Shown here: piece by piece, positions 15,663 through 24,671 of the stretch | Position numbering within the stretch: position 1 is the first letter of the stretch | Layout of the letters: every line of letters begins with the position of its first letter | Origin: Bacteroidales bacterium | GTDB taxonomy: Bacteria > Bacteroidota > Bacteroidia > Bacteroidales > UBA1715 | Direction: 5' to 3' | Length of the DNA stretch: 64,000 bases | Assembly: GCA_024402335.1 (NCBI GenBank) | Contig: JAKSTZ010000002.1 | Coordinates: 1 to 64,000, forward strand | The notes under the pieces: model-generated | Told to the model about the DNA's origin: nothing | Seen by the model: the letters and a program-made list of their open reading frames with translations, nothing else | Databases searched by the model: none | Position numbers and translations under genes: made by a program

Positions 15663-18140
15663 TTACTTGAATGGAGGTAGGACGTATGTTTGTGTTTTTC
15701 CGTCGGTATATTGAATTACAAGTATTTTTGCCGTCGATGTTTTTGGAAGAATGTAATTGTCCTCGTTTTCTATTATGTCAACTTTTTCTAACGTTCCGGT
15801 GATTGAATATTGATAAATCTTTGTCGCATTTGTGAGTATGGATTTTCGTACTTCTGCAATGTCTGTTTGGTTGGAGATAAGCGTAATAGTGACATGCTGT
15901 ATGTCGGCATCGATGATGAATTGGTATGCATCTTCTTGATTTGTCTTATTTCCAGCCCATGTGTCGGTGTACGAGCTTTCAGGCGCTTTTGCTTTGATAG
16001 TTCCTACGCAATACTGGCTTAAGAGTGTGAAATAACCGTTTTTGTCGGTTTTACATGAATCAGTAATTTGATTTTCGCTTATGAAATAAACAGTGATATT
16101 TTCTAATTCTTTTCCGTTTCTATCTTGTACGGTGCCCGATATTTTATACCATGGATCACAGTAGGATAGGGTTATGTTTGTTTTTGTAGCCGGACTTTCA
16201 CAATTTTTTTTGATTTGCGTAGCATAAATGTAGAACGTTCCTTGTTTTTCGAAGTTCTGTTTAAAAGGACTGTGTAATTGTAGCGGGAATTTCAATAAAC
16301 TGTCGGCGTACCACACTATGCTATCACCGTGTGCTTGTACAGCGGTTTCTCTATTGTAACATGCTTCGTAATCGATTGTTTGGGGTGCTTCAATATCGCA
16401 GTCGCATTTTTGTATGCTTTGAATAGGCATAGCCTGACAATTTTCCGATTCTACCCAAAGTTGGTATATGTTGTCGGAGATTTTCTCGCAACGGCTTTTG
16501 TCTGTTGTGAAAACGGAACCTTCACCGATTTTATATCCGTTTTCTTTATTGTACCAAATGAATTTACCTTCGCCTATAACTTTATATGTTATTTCTTTTC
16601 CGCAAAAAGAAGTGTATAGTTTGTTGTAGTTTGCTTCTTTTTCTTGTATGTTTATTGAAGCCGTTCTGTTTGGACAATCTGCTGTTTTGTCTATGATTTC
16701 TATGGAGTATTTGCCTTTGTCTTTTATTTGTATCTTGTTGGTGGTTAATTCGGTAAGTGAATCGTTCTCGTACCATTTGAATTCGAATGATTTGGAACTA
16801 AAAGGTACAGTAAGGCTGTAGTCGATAGGAGTGCAAAGCGTCTTTTCTTTTTCGAGATTGTATGTTCCGCAATAGCTTGTGCATGTGTTTTGCAGTCTTG
16901 TTGCATAGCGTCTATCCATATTGTCTCCAAATCCTAATTGTCCTTCGGTATTACTACCACAAACAAGGAATTCTGATGTTGTTTCTATATACGATACGCC
17001 ACATCCTGCGGAAATGTTTTGTACGTCTTGTACTTTGGTGGAATTGTTACGTTTCATGTAAACAGGAGTGAAGTATTGTTTTGCATTTTCTGGTCCTATG
17101 CCCAATTGTCCTCCTGAATTTTGTGATAAATCACTAAATCTATTATCTCCCCAGGCTACTACATAGTTTTCTTTTCGTTCTTGAGTAATTGCCATTGCGT
17201 GTGAATATCCTGCAGATATAGCAATCACATTGGAAAGGTATTGGTTCGGTGTTTCTCCGCCCAATACCAATTCTGCGTATTTTGTTGTTTTATAATGACT
17301 TCCGCTTTTGTCCAAGTGAGTCCCTTTGTAAGCGCCTACGCCATAAACGAATCTGTCGTTTCGTAATAGAATGCCAAAAAACATACCGCCATCTATAGCA
17401 ATGATATTTTTTACTGGTTGATTGGTTTTGTCAACAATATAAGTAGGATATAGGTGTGCATCGGAATCGCCGCATGCAAGTTGGTCTGCTTGGTTGTCTC
17501 CCCATGAAAGAACGGTGCCTTCGGTGGTGAGTGCATATCCATGAGTGCCGCCGGCTGCTATCATCTGTATGTTGGACAGATGCTCTGTGGCGTTTTTTCT
17601 TACGTACACCGGTGTATTCTTGTCTTGTTCGGTTCCATCGCCTAATTGCCCGTATGCATTACTTCCCCAAGCTACAACTTCGCCTGTTGCCAATAGGGCG
17701 TAGGCGTGTGTTTGTCCTATGGAAATAGCTATGACATTTTCAAGGTATTTGGTGCCGGTTTCGCCGCCTAAAACGGTGTCGGGGGTACTTCGCATACAAA
17801 GTCCCGGACATTCTTCGTTTGTGCCAAGTTCTCCATCGAAATTGTATCCCCAAGTAACGACATGGCCGGTTGCTGTTAATGCGCAGCAAAAGTTGCCAAG
17901 TCCGGCATCTATGCTTACTACATCGTTTAGGTTTTCTGCAATATCTGGCGTTGTTTGATTGCTTTTAGTTGTTGTTCGTGCTAATTGCCCGTAGTAATTG
18001 TCTCCCCATGTCTCTACAGTCTTATTGTTGCACGTGTATACGGAGTATGAATATCCGCCCGAAAAGTGGGATCTTTGCGCTTGTGCATGTATTGCAAACA
18101 ATAGGGCAAAACAAATCAATATTTGTTTAAAACAAGTCAT
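15663..18140 (-). CDS. Secreted RCC1-repeat protein
   Basis: An 825-residue protein with a signal peptide (to about residue 21). Residues roughly 25-430 contain about seven RCC1-type propeller repeats, each with a WGxNxxGQLG-like blade; seven blades would close a beta-propeller. Then come Ig-like stretches rich in cysteines, a carboxypeptidase-regulatory-like domain (about 690-760, starting KISGTVQDRNGKEL), and a C-terminal ~55-residue beta segment that could be a divergent type IX sorting domain. RCC1 propellers mediate protein binding; the partner here is unknown. The ATG lies inside the end of the upstream STN gene (14-base overlap), which ties it to the FecR operon. Confidence 0.82.
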   Translation of the reverse strand: MTCFKQILICFALLFAIHAQAQRSHFSGGYSYSVYTCNNKTVETWGDNYYGQLARTTTKSNQTTPDIAENLNDVVSIDAGLGNFCCALTATGHVVTWGYNFDGELGTNEECPGLCMRSTPDTVLGGETGTKYLENVIAISIGQTHAYALLATGEVVAWGSNAYGQLGDGTEQDKNTPVYVRKNATEHLSNIQMIAAGGTHGYALTTEGTVLSWGDNQADQLACGDSDAHLYPTYIVDKTNQPVKNIIAIDGGMFFGILLRNDRFVYGVGAYKGTHLDKSGSHYKTTKYAELVLGGETPNQYLSNVIAISAGYSHAMAITQERKENYVVAWGDNRFSDLSQNSGGQLGIGPENAKQYFTPVYMKRNNSTKVQDVQNISAGCGVSYIETTSEFLVCGSNTEGQLGFGDNMDRRYATRLQNTCTSYCGTYNLEKEKTLCTPIDYSLTVPFSSKSFEFKWYENDSLTELTTNKIQIKDKGKYSIEIIDKTADCPNRTASINIQEKEANYNKLYTSFCGKEITYKVIGEGKFIWYNKENGYKIGEGSVFTTDKSRCEKISDNIYQLWVESENCQAMPIQSIQKCDCDIEAPQTIDYEACYNRETAVQAHGDSIVWYADSLLKFPLQLHSPFKQNFEKQGTFYIYATQIKKNCESPATKTNITLSYCDPWYKISGTVQDRNGKELENITVYFISENQITDSCKTDKNGYFTLLSQYCVGTIKAKAPESSYTDTWAGNKTNQEDAYQFIIDADIQHVTITLISNQTDIAEVRKSILTNATKIYQYSITGTLEKVDIIENEDNYILPKTSTAKILVIQYTDGKTQTYVLPPFK

Positions 18141-19404
18141 ACGGAATCGTGTAGTGAAATCCCCATACTAATCCCCAATGTGAAACGAATGCTTTGGTTG
18201 AAAATTCATTTCCTCTAAAAAGTGAAGGGGTTATAGAATACCATGGTTTTATTGAAACCGAGTAGTTCTTTTCTATGGAATATAAAATATTACAAGATAT
18301 TGCCGCAGAATAGTTTATGGGCTTTAATAAATCTTTTACTTTATAGGTGCTTTCTTTGTCTTCAGTTGGGATTTCGCCTTGCGCTTTTATAAGAAAATGG
18401 GTCTGTAAAGCCACAGTTGGCTCTAACGAAATCGTATTGGTAATGTTGCAATGTATTCCTAATCCTATTGGTATGGAAACGTAATGCCATGAAAGAGTGG
18501 AGAGTTTCTCTCTTGTGTGTTCTATTTTCTTCGGATTTTCACGTATTGTGTACGTGTATGTAGAGTCAAGTACTTGAATAGCAACAGAATCGCCGTTGTT
18601 GTACTTGTAGTATGTCATGACATTCTTGAATTCCCAATACCAAATTGTGTCCTTGTATGTCAAAGTTGGATCATCGGTAAAATAGCTTGTTTTGTAGGAA
18701 TTGATGAGTCTGCAATTGTGTAGTGATAATCCTGTTGACAATAATAAATTGTTGTGTTTATATGTTGCATCTATTTGTGATAAGAACCCCAACGCTCTTT
18801 GATGTATGTCTTGAAGTGAATTAGCGTAATCGTTTTTGTTATAGTAGTTTAAGCTATTCATTCCAAGTCTGATACTGGTCGAATCAGACAAACAATTCTT
18901 GGTTGTATGTAGGTGATTGGTTTCGTACCGTTTCATCGTAATTGTATCAACGAACGGAATGGTATCGGTAACGAAAAGAGTGTCTGTTATTGTTTTAATT
19001 TGGGTTATTGTCACAGTATCGTGTACGGGAATCGTGTCGTACACGGTGATGATTTTTGTCTGGATATTTGTTTGCTTCTTTGTACGTGGAGGGGTTTGCT
19101 CTGTTGCTTTTTCTTTAGTGACTTCAGTTATAATGACTTGTTTGCCTATGATTTGATAGGCATAATTAGGAGACAAAACGGTTGAGAGGCAAGTGGTAAT
19201 GTCTTTGTTTTCAAATGTGTATGTGTATTTCGTATTGTTGAAAATGTCGCTATTGTATGATACTTGAAAACCTGCTTTATTACAGATGTTGTGTAGGATG
19301 GTGGGTAAGGTTTCGTTTTGTGCTTTGTAGCTGACGGTTTGGCAAATCGCAGTGCGAGTTGTAACGGCTAGTAGCAATATGACAACCAAACGCATGTATC
19401 TCAT
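18127..19404 (-). CDS. STN-domain outer-membrane protein, predicted beta-barrel
   Basis: A 425-residue protein with a signal peptide (MRYMRLVVILLLAV...). Next is a secretin/TonB short N-terminal (STN) domain: QNETLPTILHNICNKAGFQVSY, then FENKDITTCLSTVL. A linker of repeated DTI/DTV/DTL units spans about residues 120-165, and the rest is amphipathic beta-strand sequence ending in YTIPYDLF, like a small outer-membrane barrel. STN domains of TonB receptors touch FecR-type anti-sigma proteins in the periplasm. No TonB plug is present. A GTG 21 bases upstream could extend it; ATG at 19404 gives the better signal peptide. It lies 60 bases downstream of fecR. Confidence 0.75.
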   Translation of the reverse strand: MRYMRLVVILLLAVTTRTAICQTVSYKAQNETLPTILHNICNKAGFQVSYNSDIFNNTKYTYTFENKDITTCLSTVLSPNYAYQIIGKQVIITEVTKEKATEQTPPRTKKQTNIQTKIITVYDTIPVHDTVTITQIKTITDTLFVTDTIPFVDTITMKRYETNHLHTTKNCLSDSTSIRLGMNSLNYYNKNDYANSLQDIHQRALGFLSQIDATYKHNNLLLSTGLSLHNCRLINSYKTSYFTDDPTLTYKDTIWYWEFKNVMTYYKYNNGDSVAIQVLDSTYTYTIRENPKKIEHTREKLSTLSWHYVSIPIGLGIHCNITNTISLEPTVALQTHFLIKAQGEIPTEDKESTYKVKDLLKPINYSAAISCNILYSIEKNYSVSIKPWYSITPSLFRGNEFSTKAFVSHWGLVWGFHYTIPYDLF

Positions 19405-19464
19405 AGCAAATTTAAAATCAGCCACAAGATACGATTTTTTAGTGAATGTTGATACTGCAAATTA

Positions 19465-20403
19465 TTATTTTGCGTTGGAAACAGTGACGTTTGTTCCAGA
19501 TAGCGTATAAGAAATTTCTGGAATAGTAAGTTCAATTAGATGAAGTGTTTCTTCTAATGAAAGTTCTTTGTATGTTCCTGTTAATCTAATGTCTTTCAAA
19601 TCTTTATCGCAATTACTTGTATTGAAACTGCAATTGTAGTGACGTGCTAAGTCTGTATAGACTTGTGATAAGTTTGCATTGTTGAACACCAAAGTTTTTG
19701 TTTTCCAAGATAGAAAGTTTACATCTGTGTTTTGTGAAGATGTTAGTGTTTGATTTTGCAAATCGGCACGTTCGCCTTTTTCAATAATCACAGATTGGTT
19801 TTCGGTAGCAACCTTTACTTTACCAGTTTCTACAACCACAAATGCACTGTCGTGTTCGTTAACTTGGAAAGATGTTCCTAAAACCGTAACAGTAAACGAT
19901 TCGCTTGTCAATGTAAATGGTGCGGCTTCGTTTCTATGGATCTCGCAAAATACATTACCTTGTGTTGATATATCTCGTGCGTCGGAGTTGAAGTGCTCTG
20001 GATATGTGATAGTTGCTCCTTTTTGTAGAAATATCTGTGAACTATCCGGTAACATGACACTTTTTATCGTAATATCATTGTTTGCAATAGTGATATATTG
20101 AGGCTCTTGCTTGCTGAAAATGGAAAAACAACCAATTGCAAGTAGTGCGATAGCAGCAGCTGCCGAAAGTTTCTTCCAAAGAGGTATTAGTTTATGATTT
20201 TGATTGTTCTTTTGTACAAAATTCAAAAATGCTTGTTCGCTATTATATGAATTTGAGTGAAGTGAATACCATATTTTACATGCTTCACTGAATTCTTCTT
20301 CATTTTTTTTGTCGGCACGAATCCATTCAAGAAGTGCTTTTGCTTCTTCTTGAGTAGCCGTTCCGGAGAGATATGCGTCTATATAATTATGTTGTGTGCT
20401 CAT
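19465..20403 (-). CDS. FecR-family transmembrane anti-sigma regulator
   Basis: A 312-residue single-pass inner-membrane protein. The N-terminal cytoplasmic part (1-75) has the acidic/aromatic ASD-like region (AYLSGTATQEEAKALLEWI), a membrane helix spans about 76-96 (LSAAAAIALLAIGCF), then a periplasmic FecR domain (about 110-215, with LPDSSQIFLQKGATITYP and VTVLGTSFQV), and a C-terminal STN-like DUF4974 domain (LVFNNANLSQVYTDLARHY). FecR proteins control ECF sigma factors on a signal from outer-membrane receptors. No sigma factor gene is adjacent or elsewhere in the window, which is unusual. Confidence 0.9.
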   Translation of the reverse strand: MSTQHNYIDAYLSGTATQEEAKALLEWIRADKKNEEEFSEACKIWYSLHSNSYNSEQAFLNFVQKNNQNHKLIPLWKKLSAAAAIALLAIGCFSIFSKQEPQYITIANNDITIKSVMLPDSSQIFLQKGATITYPEHFNSDARDISTQGNVFCEIHRNEAAPFTLTSESFTVTVLGTSFQVNEHDSAFVVVETGKVKVATENQSVIIEKGERADLQNQTLTSSQNTDVNFLSWKTKTLVFNNANLSQVYTDLARHYNCSFNTSNCDKDLKDIRLTGTYKELSLEETLHLIELTIPEISYTLSGTNVTVSNAK

Positions 20404-20647
20404 TATTCCTTTTGTTCTAATTGCAAATTAATGACAAAATGAAAATAAAAAACCCTATGTCGGCTTTTGAAATATTAACAAAATATTATCCAACTATTTG
20501 TTTTTTAGAAAAAATGGGGACGTGACTGCAATTTTTACTTGCTCTGTAATAAACTTTGAATTTTCTGATAAAATTTTTGGTAAAACATAGTTATTGTAAA
20601 AGAAAATCCTATTTTTGCACTCAAAATAAAATTTAATACGAAAAACA
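20404..20647. other. Divergent AT-rich intergenic region
   Basis: This 244-bp gap separates the divergent fecR and TPR genes. A perfect -7 TATTTTTG at 20610-20617 (plus strand) fits the TPR gene. No clear -33 element and no convincing terminator or small gene was found. Confidence 0.5.
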
Positions 20648-21322
20648 ATGGCAGAAGAAACAGAAAACCTAACAGAACAAATTGGTGAATCGGTTAATAA
20701 GGTTGAACAATTTGTTGAAAACAATAAAAAATCATTAATAATAGGTGGTGTTGTTGTAATTTTATTGATTTGCGGTTTCTTTGCATATAAGAATCTATAT
20801 CTTGGTAAAAAACAAAGTGAAGCTTTGGCTGCAATGTATCCTGCGCAAGTTCAATTCAGTAGAGATTCATTCCATATCGCATTATATGGTAACGAAAATG
20901 TTACTGGTTTTGAAGATATAGTAAAAGAATATGGTAATACTAAAGCTGGAAATACTGCAAATTATTATGCTGGTGTTTGTGCACTTAATTTAGGTGAATT
21001 CGATGCTGCAATAGATTACTTGAAAGATTTCTCTACTGACGATTTAATGTTAGAACCTCTTGCTGCCGGTTTGATAGGTGATGCGTATTCAGAAAAAGAA
21101 GAGTATGCAAAAGCTGCTTCTCAATACGAAAAAGCTGCTAAGATTGCAGATAACGAATCAATGAGTCCTATTTTCCTTATGAAAGCAGGTCTAACTTATG
21201 AAAAAATCGGAAAGAAATCAGATGCAGTAAAAGCTTATAACAAAATTAAATCTGATTATAGCGGTTCACAACAAGCTAGAGATATTGATAAATATATTAC
21301 TCGTGCTCAATCAGCAAAATAA
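20648..21322 (+). CDS. Membrane-anchored TPR protein (YfgM-like)
   Basis: A 224-residue protein: a cytoplasmic N-terminus of about 27 residues, one membrane helix (about 28-46, [18 protein letters not shown]), and an outer domain with four to five tetratricopeptide repeats. The layout matches YfgM, an ancillary protein of the SecYEG translocon in proteobacteria; a similar periplasmic chaperone role is inferred. Its stop overlaps the ribH start (TAATG). Expression probably starts from the -7 element at 20610. Confidence 0.78.
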   Translation: MAEETENLTEQIGESVNKVEQFVENNKKSLIIGGVVVILLICGFFAYKNLYLGKKQSEALAAMYPAQVQFSRDSFHIALYGNENVTGFEDIVKEYGNTKAGNTANYYAGVCALNLGEFDAAIDYLKDFSTDDLMLEPLAAGLIGDAYSEKEEYAKAASQYEKAAKIADNESMSPIFLMKAGLTYEKIGKKSDAVKAYNKIKSDYSGSQQARDIDKYITRAQSAK

Positions 21323-21801
21323 TGGCAACTTCTCTTAAGAATCTTTCAGAATACGATCCACAGTCAGTTCCTAATGCTTCGGAATTGTCTATCGGTATAG
21401 TTGTTGCCGAGTGGAATATGGATGTGAACACCTTGCTTCTACAAGGTGCTGTAGACGCCTTAAAGAAACACGGTGTAAAAGACAGCAACATTATCGTAAA
21501 CTACGTTCCTGGTTCGTTTGAACTAACGTATGGCGCTCGTGTTATGTCCGAGAACTATGATGTTGATGCTATTATTGTAATTGGTACGGTTATTCAGGGT
21601 GAAACGCCTCATTTCACGTATATCTGTCAGTCAGTTTCGTATGGTATGACAGAGTTGAATTTATCTTGCGATATTCCATTTATTTTTGGTTTGCTTACAG
21701 TAAATACGAAAGAACAAGCAATGGATAGAGCCGGTGGAAAATACGGAAATAAAGGTGTTGAAGCTGCAATTACTGCCATAAAAATGGCATTGTATAATTA
21801 A
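21322..21801 (+). CDS. ribH: 6,7-dimethyl-8-ribityllumazine synthase
   Basis: A 159-residue enzyme that joins 5-amino-6-ribitylaminouracil and 3,4-dihydroxybutanone phosphate in riboflavin synthesis and typically forms icosahedral or pentameric shells. Family motifs include VAEWN near residue 30, [25 protein letters not shown] (the catalytic His in PHF) and PFIFGLLTV. Translation is coupled to the TPR gene by a one-base overlap. No other rib genes are in the window and no FMN riboswitch is seen upstream. Confidence 0.95.
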   Translation: MATSLKNLSEYDPQSVPNASELSIGIVVAEWNMDVNTLLLQGAVDALKKHGVKDSNIIVNYVPGSFELTYGARVMSENYDVDAIIVIGTVIQGETPHFTYICQSVSYGMTELNLSCDIPFIFGLLTVNTKEQAMDRAGGKYGNKGVEAAITAIKMALYN

Positions 21802-21873
21802 TTTTCCATTCTGATTTTTTGTTTATAAAATTTGTATCTTTGTTCGTCTTTAGACGTAAAAGGTTCAAGTGTT

Positions 21874-22647
21874 ATGAATGTTGTTATTATAGGTGCCGGC
21901 AATGTAGGAACTCATTTTGCAAAGGCATTGAAATCGGCAAATATTCCGGTCTTACAGGTTGTAAGTCGTACTATGAAGTCGGCTGTAGAATTGGCATCAG
22001 AATTGGGATGCTCGTTTGCTACGGATTATCAGGATATAAATCCTAATGGCGATATATATATTCTTTGCGTTACGGATGATTCTATCAGTTCTATTGTAAG
22101 ACAATTGCCAATACATGATAAATTAATCGTACATACTTCGGGAAGCGTTAGCATTAATGTTTTTTATGATTATGCTACAAATTATGGCTGTATTTATCCG
22201 CTTCAGTCATTTTCAAAATTTAAAGATTTGAATTATGCAGAAATCCCTGTATTTGTGGAAGCAAATACTGAAGCAAATCAACAAATTTTGATGGATTTAA
22301 TGAAGCAAATTACGCCACATGTACAAGTTCTGTCTTCTCAACAACGTGCAATAATTCATCTTTGTGGAGTGTTGGTAAACAATTTCTCTAATCATTTGTG
22401 TACTCTTGCGGAAATGATGATGAAAGACAATCAATTGCAGTTTGAATTGTTGAAGCCGCTTATAAAAGAGACGTATGAGAAAATGTTGAAATATTCTCCA
22501 TATATTTCTCAAACAGGTCCTGCTGTTCGTAATGATGAAATTATCATGCAAAGACATCGAGACTTGTTAGCGGACAATCCGGATGTTTTAAATATATATA
22601 ATGCTATGAGCGATAGCATTAAGAAGGTTCATTCTGAAGATAAATAA
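21874..22647 (+). CDS. Rossmann-fold DUF2520 protein
   Basis: A 257-residue protein. The N-terminal NAD(P)-binding domain has GAGNVGTHF, as in F420-dependent NADP oxidoreductase and pyrroline-5-carboxylate reductase folds; the C-terminal helical DUF2520 domain carries HLCGVLVNNFSNHL. Family members are dehydrogenase-like, with no established substrate. MNVVIIGAG is the natural start, 14 codons inside the longest open frame. A perfect -7 TATCTTTG at 21835-21842 suggests a promoter for the operon that continues through the phosphatase, prenyltransferase, maf and peptidase genes. Confidence 0.85.
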   Translation: MNVVIIGAGNVGTHFAKALKSANIPVLQVVSRTMKSAVELASELGCSFATDYQDINPNGDIYILCVTDDSISSIVRQLPIHDKLIVHTSGSVSINVFYDYATNYGCIYPLQSFSKFKDLNYAEIPVFVEANTEANQQILMDLMKQITPHVQVLSSQQRAIIHLCGVLVNNFSNHLCTLAEMMMKDNQLQFELLKPLIKETYEKMLKYSPYISQTGPAVRNDEIIMQRHRDLLADNPDVLNIYNAMSDSIKKVHSEDK

Positions 22648-22648
22648 A

Positions 22649-23170
22649 ATGGTGAATTTTAAAGATAAATTAAAGAAAGTCAAAGCATTTGTTTTCGATG
22701 TCGATGGAGTATGGACAAATGGTTTAATCTATGTTGATGCTCAAGGACAGCAAATGCGTTCGACAAATGTGAAAGATGGCTATGCGGTTCATTATGCTGC
22801 AAAATTAGGTTATCCAATTGCAATTATTACAGGTGGGAAATGTAAGTCTATCATTCAACGTTTTAACGATTTGGGCGTAAAGGATATCTATCTTGAAGCT
22901 GCAGATAAAACAGTTTGCTTGGCAGACTTTCTGGAAAAATATAATTTAAAAGGAAAGGATGTGTTGTATATGGGAGATGATATTCCTGATTACAACATTA
23001 TGAAAAAATGTGGTTTGAAGGTTTGTCCTGCTGATGCAGCTCACGAAATACTTGAGATTGTTGACTATATTTCAGGATTTAAAGGTGGCGAAGGGTGTGT
23101 TCGTGATGTTGTAGAACAAACACTTCGTGCTCAGGATAATTGGTTGAAGAAAGAAGGATTTATTTGGTAA
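22649..23170 (+). CDS. HAD-IIIA phosphatase, KdsC-like
   Basis: A 173-residue C0-type haloacid dehalogenase phosphatase. The nucleophile motif FDVDGVWTNG places the catalytic aspartates at 17 and 19; IITGGK and GDDIPD are the later motifs. It resembles 3-deoxy-D-manno-octulosonate 8-phosphate phosphatase (KdsC), which supplies Kdo for lipopolysaccharide. No kdsA or kdsB is adjacent, so the substrate is inferred. It starts one base after the DUF2520 gene, and its stop overlaps the next start. Confidence 0.85.
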   Translation: MVNFKDKLKKVKAFVFDVDGVWTNGLIYVDAQGQQMRSTNVKDGYAVHYAAKLGYPIAIITGGKCKSIIQRFNDLGVKDIYLEAADKTVCLADFLEKYNLKGKDVLYMGDDIPDYNIMKKCGLKVCPADAAHEILEIVDYISGFKGGEGCVRDVVEQTLRAQDNWLKKEGFIW

Positions 23171-24087
23171 TGAAATATTTACAGTTAGTTCGTTATAAAA
23201 ATTTGCTTATCGTAGTAATTACAATGCTTGTCGTTAGATATGCATTGTTGGCTGAATTTATGCCTCTGCAATTATCTACTGTAGGCTTTATCTTGTTGGT
23301 GGTTGCTACGGTGTGTATAACTGCTGCCGGATATGTAATAAACGACTACTTTGATGTCAATGCCGATATGATGAATAAACCAGAACAGGTAATTGTTGGC
23401 ACTTCTGTTAGTAGAAGAACAGCGATGATTCTTCATTGGACATTGAACATAATTGGCTGTATTTGTGGTTTGTTGGTCGCTTTTGGAATTGCAAAACCAA
23501 CTTATTCGTTTGTCTTTATTTTTATTTGTGGCATTTTATGGTTTTATTCTACAACATTTAGTAAAGAACCAGTGATTGGTAATGTTGTTGTTGCTTTATT
23601 GGTGGCATCAGTACCAGTGGTTTCGGTGTTATTCGAAATGCTGCCATTATTATCATATCCGATAGATGAACTTCGACCTATGCATATACAATTTGAAGAA
23701 ATTCTTTTGTGGTCTCTTGGATATACGTTATTTGCCTTTTTATTGACATTGGAACGAGAATTAGTCAAAGATCTTGAAGATGTAGAAGGCGATAGAACGT
23801 ATGGCCGTAATACATTACCTATTGCTTATGGACTAAAGGCTGCAAAACATACAACTATGTGTGTTGGAATTGTAACGCTTTGTTCTTTTGTATATGCGCA
23901 AATTGTGAAGTTGAATGACGTTAGCTCGTTATTGTTCCTTTCTGCTTTTGTGACGATACCACTGATATATGTGTTGTATGCTCTTGCTAAAGCAGATTCT
24001 TCACAAGATTATGCTCGAATCAGTTTGTGCTTAAAATTAGTGATGGTAATGGGTTTAGTGTATTTGATAGTTGAAAGATGCATTTAG
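23170..24087 (+). CDS. UbiA-family prenyltransferase
   Basis: A 305-residue membrane enzyme with about eight helices. The first aspartate motif NDYFDVNAD is at 58-66 and the second is KDLEDVEGD. It resembles the proteins annotated as geranylgeranylglycerol-phosphate geranylgeranyltransferase in Bacteroidota. UbiA enzymes join a polyprenyl chain to an acceptor; which acceptor is used here is not known, and quinone synthesis (MqnP role) is an alternative. The start MKYLQL at 23170 overlaps the phosphatase stop by one base. The end overlaps maf by 10 bases. Confidence 0.82.
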   Translation: MKYLQLVRYKNLLIVVITMLVVRYALLAEFMPLQLSTVGFILLVVATVCITAAGYVINDYFDVNADMMNKPEQVIVGTSVSRRTAMILHWTLNIIGCICGLLVAFGIAKPTYSFVFIFICGILWFYSTTFSKEPVIGNVVVALLVASVPVVSVLFEMLPLLSYPIDELRPMHIQFEEILLWSLGYTLFAFLLTLERELVKDLEDVEGDRTYGRNTLPIAYGLKAAKHTTMCVGIVTLCSFVYAQIVKLNDVSSLLFLSAFVTIPLIYVLYALAKADSSQDYARISLCLKLVMVMGLVYLIVERCI

Positions 24088-24671
24088 TCGGGCAAAAATT
24101 ACAATCATATCATGTTATTTTAGGATCGGCGTCACCACGTCGTAGAGAACTTTTGGCAGGACTTGATATTCCATTTGAGGTAATTGTAAAGAATGCAACT
24201 GAAAATATTGACGAATCTTTGCCATTGGAACTTGTTCCAGAACATATTGCAGAACAAAAGTTTTCCGCTTTTCTTACAGATTTACAAGAAAATGATTTTT
24301 TGATAACATCTGATACATTGGTCTTTTGTGAGGGTAAAGCGTTAGGTAAACCAAAATCTGTAGATGAGGCAAAGGAAATGATACGTTTTTTGTCTGGAAA
24401 AACTCATTCCGTGGTTACAGGTGTTTGTATCGGTACCAAAAGAAAGCATGTGTTGTTTCACGATATTGCCAAAGTAACTTTCGCAACTATAGCAGAATCG
24501 GATATAGATTATTACATAGAAAAATATAAACCATTAGATAAAGCCGGATCGTACGGAGTTCAAGAGTGGATAGGATATATGGGCATAGAAAAATTGGAGG
24601 GCTCGTTCTATACCGTTATGGGACTTCCTGTACAGATGTTATACAACAAAATATTGGAATATGAAGAGTAG
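24078..24671 (+). CDS. maf: Maf-family nucleotide pyrophosphatase
   Basis: A 197-residue house-cleaning enzyme that hydrolyses non-canonical or methylated nucleoside triphosphates. It has the N-terminal GSASPRRRELL motif, the SDTLV motif (catalytic aspartate) and DKAGSYGVQ. Length and layout are those of Maf/YhdE (dTTP/UTP type, from the QEWIGYMGIEKLEGS end). It overlaps both neighbours (10 and 11 bases), so it belongs to the same operon. Confidence 0.92.
   Translation: MHLVGQKLQSYHVILGSASPRRRELLAGLDIPFEVIVKNATENIDESLPLELVPEHIAEQKFSAFLTDLQENDFLITSDTLVFCEGKALGKPKSVDEAKEMIRFLSGKTHSVVTGVCIGTKRKHVLFHDIAKVTFATIAESDIDYYIEKYKPLDKAGSYGVQEWIGYMGIEKLEGSFYTVMGLPVQMLYNKILEYEE

Noticed and set aside
20404..20647. 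FMN riboswitch for ribH
   Set aside because: ribH is translated from the TPR gene's transcript, and no conserved FMN-element sequence was seen in the upstream gap.
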